Source: Candidatus Krumholzibacteriia bacterium (GTDB lineage: Bacteria > Krumholzibacteriota > Krumholzibacteriia > LZORAL124-64-63). Taken from it: a DNA stretch of 5,250 nucleotides. The stretch is taken from positions 1 to 5,250 of the forward strand of contig JALUJS010000108.1 of NCBI GenBank assembly GCA_027056825.1. The letters are read 5' to 3'. The notes beneath the pieces were generated by a model, which saw nothing but the letters and a program-made list of their open reading frames with translations, was not told the DNA's origin and did not search any database. A program made the position numbers and the translations under genes. This document shows positions 1 through 5,250 of the stretch, one piece after another; positions within the stretch are counted from its first letter, which is position 1, and every line of letters starts with the position of its first letter.

Positions 1-170
1 CTTCGTTTGCTCCCCTGCCATCATTTCGGGGATCGCCCGCGGTCATCGCATACCGCCTGTCGTTTCCGGAACGCTGCTTGCGAATCAGGACCGGATCACT
101 GGGTCGGGCTCCCTCCTGCGGGTGGGGATTCCGGTCCCTGGCACGACACCGGCGGGTCCGGGGGATATTC
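1..170. other. 5' leader region without a convincing gene
   Basis: I see no credible gene here. Two forward frames run open through it. One leads into the ATPase frame and would add about 31 residues from a TTG at 78, but those residues are Arg/Gly/Cys-rich, resemble nothing in the ATPase family, and lie before the point where MshEN-type proteins normally begin. The other ends at 255, out of frame inside the ATPase. The stretch most likely holds the cluster's promoter and leader. CCGGTCCC at 131-138 can pair with GGGTCCGG at 154-161, apart from one T-T mismatch, just upstream of the start codon. A partial sigma-54-like match lies at 139-153 and is discussed as a finding. No terminator of an upstream gene is evident. 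Confidence 0.5.
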
Positions 171-1847
171 ATGGCCAAAGTCAAGACCAAGCGCATGGGG
201 GAGATCCTCCTCGAAGCGGGGATCATCAACCAGGACCAGCTGGAACTGGCCCTGAGCGAGCAGAAGCAGACCGGTGAGAAGCTGGGCGCGGCCCTGCAGC
301 GGCTGGGGATCTGCTCGGAGCGGGAGATCTCCCGGGTCCTGGCCGGCCAGGCGGGGGTCGAGACCGTCGACCTGGGCCAGATCAACATCGACCGGCACGC
401 CATGGAGTTGGTGGACGCCGCCTTTGCCGAGCAGCGCTCCCTGGTGGCCATCGCGCATCATGGAAGCACCCTGACGGTCGCCATGGCCAACCCCATGGAC
501 CTGGAGACCATCGACCAGCTCGGCCGCATGACCGGCAACTACATCGAGGTGGTCCACGCCCCCGAGAGCGAGATCCAGGACGTCCTGGTGCGCGTGTTCG
601 GCAACCAGAACGACGGCTTCGCCGAGATTCCCGCCCTCATCGAGCAGGCCCAGAGCGCCCTGGCCAGCGGGGTGCAGCTCGGCGACGGCGATTCCCCCTT
701 CATCCGCCTGGTCAGCGCCCTGATCGGCCTGGGCGTTGCCGAGGGGGCCACCGACATCCACCTGGAGCCCGAGGAAAAGGTCCTGCGCTGCCGCTACCGC
801 ATCGACGGCCACCTTGTGCAGGGCGCGGTGCTGCCCGGCGAGTTGCAGGGCATCGTGGTGACGCGCGTGAAGATCATGGCCGAGATGAACATCTCCGAGA
901 GCCGGGTGCCCCAGGACGGGCGCATCGTGTTCGACACCGGCCGCAAGAAGGTGGACCTGCGCGTCTCCTCGTTCCCCACGGTCCACGGCGAAACCATCGT
1001 GTGCCGCGTGCTGGACAAGGAGAGCCTGCAGGTGGGGCTGGAGAAGCTGGGCATGCCCCACGCCATCTACGAGCCCTTCCGGCGCGACATCACCCGGCCC
1101 AACGGGATCATCCTGGTCACCGGTCCCACCGGATCGGGCAAGACGACCACCCTGTATTCGGCGCTGACGTACCTGAACAAGCCGGACACCAAGATCATCA
1201 CCCTCGAGGATCCGGTGGAGTACGAACTGCCGGTGATCAACCAGGCCCAGATCAACAACGCCCAGGGGTTCACCTTCGCCAAGGGGCTGCGGGCCATCCT
1301 GCGCCAGGATCCGGATATCCTGCTGGTGGGCGAGATCCGCGACGTGGAGACGGCGCAGCTGGCCATCCGGGCCGCCCTGACCGGACACCTGGTCTTCAGC
1401 ACCCTGCACACCAACAGCGCGGCCGGGGCCATTCCGCGGCTGCTGGATATGGGCATCGAGCCGTTCCTGCTGTCGGCCACCCTGGTGTCGGTGTTGGCCC
1501 AGCGCCTGGTGCGCACCATCTGTCCCGACTGCGCCCAGCCGGTCGCCCCCGATCCGATGGAGATGGAAATGATGGGCCTGACCGAAGCCGATCTCGAGGG
1601 TGCGGACCTGCGCGGGGGCAGGGGTTGCCCCCTGTGCCGCCAGACCGGCTACCGCGGACGCATGGCCGTTTTCGAGTATCTGCGGGTGGACGGGGAGGTC
1701 CGCCGCCTGATCGCCGCCGGCGGGGACGCCACCGGGATCGAGGCCGCCGCCCGTGGGGCCGGCCAGGTCATGCTGCGGGATGACGCCCTGGCCCGGCTCA
1801 AGGCCGGTCTGACCACATTGAGCGAAGTGCTGAAGGTGGCCTCATGA
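171..1847 (+). CDS. Type II secretion / type IV pilus assembly ATPase (GspE/PilB/MshE family)
   Basis: This 558-residue protein is the hexameric cytoplasmic motor that powers (pseudo)pilus assembly. Residues 8-31 and 37-60 are two 24-residue motifs of the MshEN c-di-GMP-binding type (RMGEILLEAG...Q and KLGAALQRLG...Q), separated by five residues. The second N-domain carries ATDIHLEP at 193-200. The RecA-like domain shows Walker A GPTGSGKT at 318-325 (K324), the Asp box LEDPVE at 345-350, Walker B DILLVGE at 382-388 (E388), and the His box LTGHLVFSTLHTN at 403-415. CPDC at 451-454 and CPLC at 486-489 form the tetracysteine zinc site of GspE/PilB proteins; retraction ATPases of the PilT type lack it. 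All key residues are intact and the length fits PilB/MshE. I chose the ATG at 171 because MGEILLEAG then falls at the usual N-terminal position and a G-rich stretch (160-164) precedes it. The stop overlaps the next start (ATGA). The family is certain; whether it serves secretion or a pilus is not. Confidence 0.95.
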   Translation: MAKVKTKRMGEILLEAGIINQDQLELALSEQKQTGEKLGAALQRLGICSEREISRVLAGQAGVETVDLGQINIDRHAMELVDAAFAEQRSLVAIAHHGSTLTVAMANPMDLETIDQLGRMTGNYIEVVHAPESEIQDVLVRVFGNQNDGFAEIPALIEQAQSALASGVQLGDGDSPFIRLVSALIGLGVAEGATDIHLEPEEKVLRCRYRIDGHLVQGAVLPGELQGIVVTRVKIMAEMNISESRVPQDGRIVFDTGRKKVDLRVSSFPTVHGETIVCRVLDKESLQVGLEKLGMPHAIYEPFRRDITRPNGIILVTGPTGSGKTTTLYSALTYLNKPDTKIITLEDPVEYELPVINQAQINNAQGFTFAKGLRAILRQDPDILLVGEIRDVETAQLAIRAALTGHLVFSTLHTNSAAGAIPRLLDMGIEPFLLSATLVSVLAQRLVRTICPDCAQPVAPDPMEMEMMGLTEADLEGADLRGGRGCPLCRQTGYRGRMAVFEYLRVDGEVRRLIAAGGDATGIEAAARGAGQVMLRDDALARLKAGLTTLSEVLKVAS

Positions 1848-3031
1848 AGGAATTCCGCTACAGCGCCCTGACCGGCAGCGGCCAGACCGTCACGGGGATC
1901 CGCCAGGCGCCCGATCCGGAGCAGCTGGCGGCCGACCTGATGGAACAGGGCCTGGTGCTGCTGCGGAGCAAGCCCACGCTGAGCCTGTTTTCGGGCTCGC
2001 GCCGGATCAAGCGCCGCGACCTGCGGGACTTCACCCAGCACATGGCCACCTGCCTGGGCGCGGGAGTGACCGCGGTGGCGGCCATCGAGGACTTCCAGCG
2101 CCAGAGCGAGGGGGTGTTCGGCGAGATCCTCGCGGACATCCGCAACGACATCACCAGCGGCACCCAGATCGACGAGGCCTTCGCCAGGCACCCGGAGGTC
2201 TTCTCCCCGGTCTACCTGTCCCTGGTCGCCTCGGGCCAGCGGTCCGGCGCCCTGGACGAGGTCTTCCAGGAACTGGTGGATTTCCTGGAGTGGACCGACA
2301 GCCTGCGCGCCCAGACCACCCAGGCGCTGATCTACCCGGCCATCCTCGCCGTCGGCATCATCGGGCTGTTCCTGCTGATGATGCTGTTCGTGATCCCGCG
2401 TTTCCGCTCGATCTTCGAGGGCATCGACATGGAACTGCCGACGCTCACGGTGCGGGTCATGTCGCTGGGGATGTTCATGGGACACTGGTGGTGGCTGATC
2501 TTCGGAACCATCGGGGTGCTCGTATTCGGCGCCCGCCTGCTGTTCGCCACCGAGCGCGGCGCCCTGTGGCGCGATCGCCTGCTGCTGAAACTGCCGGTGG
2601 TCAGCAGCTTCCTGCTGAAGATCTCCCTGTCCCGTTTCAGCAAGACCTTCTCGATGATCTTCGCTTCGGGCGTGGACCTGCTGCGCACCCTGGACCTGAT
2701 GCAGGGCGTGGTGGGCAATCGCGTCATGGGCGCCCAGCTCGAGCGTATCCGGCACCGCGTGGCCGGCGGCGAGACCCTGACCGCGGCTTTCGCCGACGCA
2801 GACCTGTTCCCGCCCCTGGTCCAGCGGCTGGTCTCGGTGGGCGAGAAGACCGGCTCCCTGGACACCTCCCTGCGCAAGGCTTCCGAGTACCTGGACAAGG
2901 AGATTCCGCGGGACCTCAAGAAGGCCTTCACGATCTTCGAGGCGGTGATCATCGCCATCCTGGGCGTGATGGTCTGCGTGGCGGCGCTGGCCCTGCTGAT
3001 GCCCATCATGTCCATCAAGGCGGGTACGTGA
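1844..3031 (+). CDS. Type II secretion / type IV pilus inner-membrane platform protein (GspF/PilC family)
   Basis: This 395-residue polytopic protein forms the platform on which the ATPase acts to move pseudopilin subunits into the filament. It has two copies of the T2SSF domain. The first starts near residue 59 (DLRDFTQHMATCLGAGV) and the second near 262 (SLSRFSKTFSMIFASGV). The internal repeat also shows in LVASGQRSGALDEVFQ and its counterpart LVSVGEKTGSLDTSLR. Three hydrophobic segments are visible, at about 163-184 (after QALIYP), 215-235 (starting WWWLIFG) and 366-389 (ending ALLMPIM), which is the standard GspF/PilC layout. The length is typical. The start overlaps the ATPase stop by 4 bp, suggesting translational coupling, with AAGGTGG (1833-1839) as a possible ribosome binding site inside the upstream gene. 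Nothing is missing or frameshifted. Family assignment is firm; GspF versus PilC cannot be decided from sequence alone, although the E-F-G order favours a T2SS-like system. Confidence 0.94.
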   Translation: MKEFRYSALTGSGQTVTGIRQAPDPEQLAADLMEQGLVLLRSKPTLSLFSGSRRIKRRDLRDFTQHMATCLGAGVTAVAAIEDFQRQSEGVFGEILADIRNDITSGTQIDEAFARHPEVFSPVYLSLVASGQRSGALDEVFQELVDFLEWTDSLRAQTTQALIYPAILAVGIIGLFLLMMLFVIPRFRSIFEGIDMELPTLTVRVMSLGMFMGHWWWLIFGTIGVLVFGARLLFATERGALWRDRLLLKLPVVSSFLLKISLSRFSKTFSMIFASGVDLLRTLDLMQGVVGNRVMGAQLERIRHRVAGGETLTAAFADADLFPPLVQRLVSVGEKTGSLDTSLRKASEYLDKEIPRDLKKAFTIFEAVIIAILGVMVCVAALALLMPIMSIKAGT

Positions 3032-3033
3032 TG

Positions 3034-3039
3034 AAGGAG
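3034..3039 (+). promoter_or_regulatory. Ribosome binding site that decides the pseudopilin start
   Basis: AAGGAG lies six bases before the ATG at 3046. A second in-frame ATG at 3031 overlaps the platform-protein stop (TGATGA) but has no comparable Shine-Dalgarno sequence; only a weak AGGCGG precedes it. I therefore place the start at 3046. Using 3031 would lengthen the leader peptide by five residues without changing the mature protein. Confidence 0.7.
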
Positions 3040-3045
3040 CATGTC

Positions 3046-4191
3046 ATGACCGCACGAGGACGAAAACCGCGCCTGCCGCGCGCGGGGTTCACCCTCATCG
3101 AGATCATCATCGCGGTGGCCATCGTGGCCATCATGGCCGGCGCGGTGGTGCCCCTGGCGTTCAAGGAAATCGTGCGGGCGCGCGAGGAATCCACCGTCAA
3201 GGAACTCGAAGGGATCGAGAAGGGGCTGCTGGATTTCTACAGCGACACGGGCCGGTTCCCCACCGAAGCGGAGGGTCTGGCGGCGCTGGTGAACGATCCG
3301 GGCGTGAACGGCTGGCAGGGGCCCTACCTGGACGCCGGCCGCGGCGACCCGGTCAGCGAGATCACCACCGACGCCTTCGGCGGGACCTACCTGTACGACG
3401 TGGATCCGACCACGTCCCCGGCCGGGGCCGCGGACGTGGTGGTCGCCAGCGGCGGCAGCGACCACAGCGTGACCTCCGGCGCCGTCGGAAGCACCTGGAC
3501 CGCAGGCGGCGACGGGGACGACCTGCTGCAGCTGGTGAGCAACGGCCCGGTGAACCGGGACAAGATCCTGACCAGCAGGCAGGAGATGACTCTCATCGGG
3601 GAAGCGGCGGCGCGCTACTACCAGGACCACCTGAGTTTTCCCACCAGCACCAGCGACCTGGCGGGCCAGTACATGGACGCGGGGATCGGCAACGACAACT
3701 TCCTGGACTCCTGGAACCAGTCCTACGTGCTGACCGAAGACGGGAACAGCCCGCCGACCCTGACGGTCAGGAGCCTGGGGCCCAACCAGGCCGATGACAG
3801 CGGCGCCGGCGACGACCTGGTGCTGGACGTCAGCAGCATTCCCCCCGGACGCGCCGTGACCCTGGATCGGCTCGATGTGGCCCAGGCCGCCCTGACCGCC
3901 GACGCGGACCTGAGCCTGACCGGGGACTGGAGCACCGACTACCAGAGCCTCAACCTGGCCTCCATCTACGAGCGTGACGGCTGGGGACAGGTCTTCGGGG
4001 TGAACACCGACAGCCGGGCCATCTTCTCACCCGGCCCCGACGGCGATCCCGACACCACCGACGACAACATCCCGGTGGGCCTGGGTCCGGCCACGGGCAA
4101 CGGCAACGGCAATGGTAACGGCAACGGCGGTGGGAACGGGAACGGGAACAACGGCAACGGCAACGGAAACGGCGGTTCCAACAACGGGTAA
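3046..4191 (+). CDS. GspG-like major pseudopilin with apparent extra GspG-type modules and a Gly/Asn tail
   Basis: This 381-residue protein begins with a class III (prepilin-type) signal: a basic leader ending RAG, cut after G14, then FTLIE (E19 is the conserved +5 Glu) and a hydrophobic helix to about residue 38. Residues 61-95 match the major pseudopilin GspG closely (FYSDTGRFPTEAEGL, GWQGPYL). Normal GspG has about 140-150 residues; this one continues. Three sections show an aromatic [DS]-W/F strand motif followed by an Asp-rich loop: DAFGGTYLYDV with GGDGDDL (109-160), DSWNQSYVL with SLGPNQADD...GDDL (221-258), and DGWGQVFGV with SPGPDGDPDTTDDN (311-341). In GspG that loop binds calcium. 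The second section also repeats the YYxDHxxFP element (191-199). Residues 351-381 are only Gly and Asn, apart from one Ser. The protein should be processed by a prepilin peptidase (not in this window) and assembled by the two upstream gene products. The pseudopilin call is certain; three-module architecture is my inference from motif repetition. Confidence 0.9.
   Translation: MTARGRKPRLPRAGFTLIEIIIAVAIVAIMAGAVVPLAFKEIVRAREESTVKELEGIEKGLLDFYSDTGRFPTEAEGLAALVNDPGVNGWQGPYLDAGRGDPVSEITTDAFGGTYLYDVDPTTSPAGAADVVVASGGSDHSVTSGAVGSTWTAGGDGDDLLQLVSNGPVNRDKILTSRQEMTLIGEAAARYYQDHLSFPTSTSDLAGQYMDAGIGNDNFLDSWNQSYVLTEDGNSPPTLTVRSLGPNQADDSGAGDDLVLDVSSIPPGRAVTLDRLDVAQAALTADADLSLTGDWSTDYQSLNLASIYERDGWGQVFGVNTDSRAIFSPGPDGDPDTTDDNIPVGLGPATGNGNGNGNGNGGGNGNGNNGNGNGNGGSNNG
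4096..4188 (+). repeat. Hexanucleotide GGN-AAY repeat encoding the Gly-Asn tail
   Basis: The last 93 coding bases of the pseudopilin gene are a degenerate six-base repeat: 11 GGN-AAY units in blocks of five, three and three, interrupted by GGCGGT or a lone AAC. All four glycine codons are used, but identical units cluster (three GGGAAC in a row at 4132-4149), as expected from slippage-driven growth followed by drift. The protein product is 16 Gly, 14 Asn and one Ser, running to the stop codon. Such a repeat could vary in length between strains without changing the frame. Confidence 0.9.
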
Positions 4192-4199
4192 CCCGCACG

Positions 4200-4220
4200 G
4201 ATCCCGGTGAGGCCGGGGTC
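4200..4220 (+). other. Intergenic GC-rich hairpin after the pseudopilin gene
   Basis: GATCCCGG (4200-4207) pairs with CCGGGGTC (4213-4220) around the five-base loop TGAGG, giving an eight-pair stem with one G-T wobble. It sits 9 bp after the pseudopilin stop and 8 bp before the next gene's ribosome binding site. No T-run follows, so it is not a classical intrinsic terminator. It could protect the 3' end of a processed pseudopilin mRNA or attenuate downstream expression. In GC-rich DNA a stem this size can also arise by chance. Confidence 0.35.
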
Positions 4221-4228
4221 ATGGCAGT

Positions 4229-4233
4229 GAGGA
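4229..4233 (+). promoter_or_regulatory. Ribosome binding site of the GspL-like gene
   Basis: GAGGA stands six bases before the ATG at 4240. It supports that start over the ATG at 4221, which lies in a different frame and has no such site. Confidence 0.7.
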
Positions 4234-4239
4234 AGAACA

Positions 4240-5250
4240 ATGGCCAAGGCCAAGGGCAAAGGATACAGCCTGAGAATCCATCGGGACCTGCGGGTCGGTG
4301 TGGGCGTCCGCAAGACGGGACCGCGCACCTGGCTGGTGGAATACCTGACCGCCGCGGCGGCCGATGAGCCCTTCCCGGGCGATTTCCGTCAGCAGGCAGC
4401 CGGTGGGTCGGTCCCGCTGACCATGGTGGCTCCGGACGAGACCGCGCGCGCGGTCATGATCTCCCTGCCCCTGTTGAAGGGGAAGGAACTCAAGCAGGGG
4501 GTTCTGGGCACGGTGGCCCGCCAGGAGAAGTGCGCTCCGGGCGACCTGGTGGTGTCCTGGCGGGTGCTCGGGCGACACCGCGATCCGGCCGGGGAGATCC
4601 AGCAGGACCTGGTGGCCCTGGTCATGTCCCTTTCCGACCGTGGCGAACTGCTTCAGCAGGCGACCGGTCTGGGCCTGGAGCCCTCGCGGCTGCTGCCCGG
4701 CTACGCCGTCCTGGACGAGATGTTCCGGCTGGTCGGCCCGGCCGTGCCGGACGGCGGCGCCTGGGCCCTGGTCTACCTGGGCGGCGACGAGAACTTCCTG
4801 AACATCTCCAGCCCCGAGAGCCTGCTGCTGACCCGCTCCCTGCCGGTCAACCTGGACGATTCCCAGGACCAGGACGCCTTCCTGGAACGGCTGGCCACCG
4901 AGATCGAGCGTTCTCGCTTTTTCATCCGGCAAGGCGCCCACAGCCCGGACATCCGCCAGGTCGTGGTGTGCGGTGATCCGGCCCTGGCCGGACCGCTGGC
5001 CGAACATCTCAATGCCGAGCAGGGCGGTCAGACGGCCGTCCACTGGACAGCCGAGCACCTGTTCAGCCACCAGGGCGATCCGGTGTCCACGGCGTACCTG
5101 CTGCCGGCCCTGGGCGCAGCCCTTTCCCTTGAACAGACCGACCTGAACCTGCTGGACCGCGGGCGACGCTCCCTGCTGGGCCGCAAGGCGCGCCGCAGGC
5201 TGATGCTTGCGGGCACGGCCGCCGCCGTGGGACTGGCGCCCATGGTGCTG
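4240..5250 (+). CDS. GspL-like assembly protein: PilM-type actin-fold domain joined to a PilN-like start (3' end outside the window)
   Basis: An open frame runs from ATG 4240 to the window edge (337 codons, no stop). It was assigned by architecture and context, not by a strong signature. Residues about 9-290 resemble the PilM/GspL cytoplasmic domain: a basic N-terminus, ARAVMISLPLLKGKELKQGV (a PilM-like 'LP...el' segment), GLGLEPSRLLPGYAVLDEMF, a strand WALVYLGGDENFLNIS (about 175-190) followed by LLLTRSLPV (195-203), and VVVCGDPALAGPLAEHL (241 on), matching the late actin-fold strand. The usual early PilM nucleotide motif (DIGSxxVK-like) is absent; the equivalent position reads LRVGVGVRKTG. 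Next comes DLNLLDRGR (301-309), typical of the PilN N-terminus, then a basic stretch and the start of a membrane helix from about 321. GspL proteins combine these parts; in pili they are two proteins. The expected role is linking the ATPase to the inner-membrane complex. A ribosome binding site 6 bp upstream supports the start. Codon use matches its neighbours. Confidence 0.72.
   Translation, partial: MAKAKGKGYSLRIHRDLRVGVGVRKTGPRTWLVEYLTAAAADEPFPGDFRQQAAGGSVPLTMVAPDETARAVMISLPLLKGKELKQGVLGTVARQEKCAPGDLVVSWRVLGRHRDPAGEIQQDLVALVMSLSDRGELLQQATGLGLEPSRLLPGYAVLDEMFRLVGPAVPDGGAWALVYLGGDENFLNISSPESLLLTRSLPVNLDDSQDQDAFLERLATEIERSRFFIRQGAHSPDIRQVVVCGDPALAGPLAEHLNAEQGGQTAVHWTAEHLFSHQGDPVSTAYLLPALGAALSLEQTDLNLLDRGRRSLLGRKARRRLMLAGTAAAVGLAPMVL

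Noticed and set aside
78..170. N-terminal extension of the ATPase from a TTG at 78
   Set aside because: The added 31 residues have no resemblance to the family, and the MshEN motif would begin unusually late. The ATG at 171 gives the normal position.
7..255. Small forward frame of 82 codons from a TTG
   Set aside because: It runs out of frame into the well-supported ATPase, and its product is low-quality Ser/Gly/Arg-rich sequence without a recognisable motif or ribosome binding site.
96..1409. Long antisense open frame opposite the ATPase gene (437 codons)
   Set aside because: The translation is a His/Gly/Leu/Asp-rich shadow typical of the strand opposite a GC-rich gene. It lacks domain motifs, while the forward frame contains every ATPase signature.
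1649..2755. Antisense frame of 368 codons across the ATPase-platform junction
   Set aside because: It spans two real forward genes and has Gln/His/Ala-biased shadow composition and no motif.
2290..3045. Upstream open extension of the pseudopilin frame inside the platform-protein gene
   Set aside because: It is rich in Pro, Arg, Gly and Asp and overlaps the transmembrane-coding frame of the platform protein. The prepilin leader and AAGGAG site place the true start at 3046.
4096..4188. Possible CRISPR-like or regulatory direct-repeat array
   Set aside because: The repeats are six bases long, contiguous, in frame and coding, with no spacers. They are low-complexity coding sequence.
4200..4220. 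Classical intrinsic terminator
   Set aside because: A stem is present but no run of T follows it, and the next gene belongs functionally to the same cluster.
4221..4239. ATG at 4221 as start of a separate small gene
   Set aside because: It lies in a different frame from the GspL-like gene, has no ribosome binding site, and overlaps that gene's own site at 4229-4233.
3950..4328. Antisense frames across the Gly-Asn repeat
   Set aside because: Their Pro-Leu or Cys-Arg repeats are simply the reverse-strand reading of the GGN-AAY repeat.

Overview
The window is GC-rich (roughly two thirds G+C) bacterial chromosome-like DNA with one densely packed, rightward gene cluster. It encodes the inner-membrane motor and major subunit of a type IV filament machine, meaning the superfamily of type II secretion systems (T2SS), type IV pili and MSHA pili. 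Such machines imply a double-membraned (Gram-negative-type) host. The base composition, the E-F-G gene order and the PilB/MshE-like ATPase would fit a deltaproteobacterium-like or FCB-group candidate lineage. That placement is only an impression; nothing in the window fixes the taxon.

Layout. Positions 1-170 hold no convincing gene and probably contain the leader and promoter of the cluster. Positions 171-1847 encode the assembly ATPase (GspE/PilB/MshE family), with an N-terminal domain carrying two 24-residue motifs of the MshEN cyclic-di-GMP-binding type. Its stop overlaps by 4 bp the start of the polytopic platform protein (GspF/PilC family, 1844-3031). After 14 bp comes a GspG-like pseudopilin (3046-4191). 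This protein is far longer than a normal GspG: the pseudopilin core is followed by what look like two further diverged copies of the GspG C-terminal module, then a 31-residue Gly/Asn tail. A 48-bp gap with a GC-rich hairpin leads to an incomplete fourth gene (4240 to beyond 5250). It reads as a PilM-like actin-fold domain joined to a PilN-like N-terminus, the GspL arrangement.

How the parts work together (family knowledge plus inference). The ATPase turns ATP hydrolysis into rotation or extraction at the platform protein, which lifts processed pseudopilin subunits out of the membrane into a short filament. The GspL-like protein tethers the ATPase to the membrane complex. The spacings of 4-bp overlap, 14 bp and 48 bp suggest one operon. 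The hairpin before the last gene could set a higher level of pseudopilin than of scaffold.

Most interesting points: the apparent three-module pseudopilin with its Asn-Gly tail, the probable c-di-GMP control of the ATPase, and the direct step from G to L with no minor pseudopilin genes (H-K) between them.
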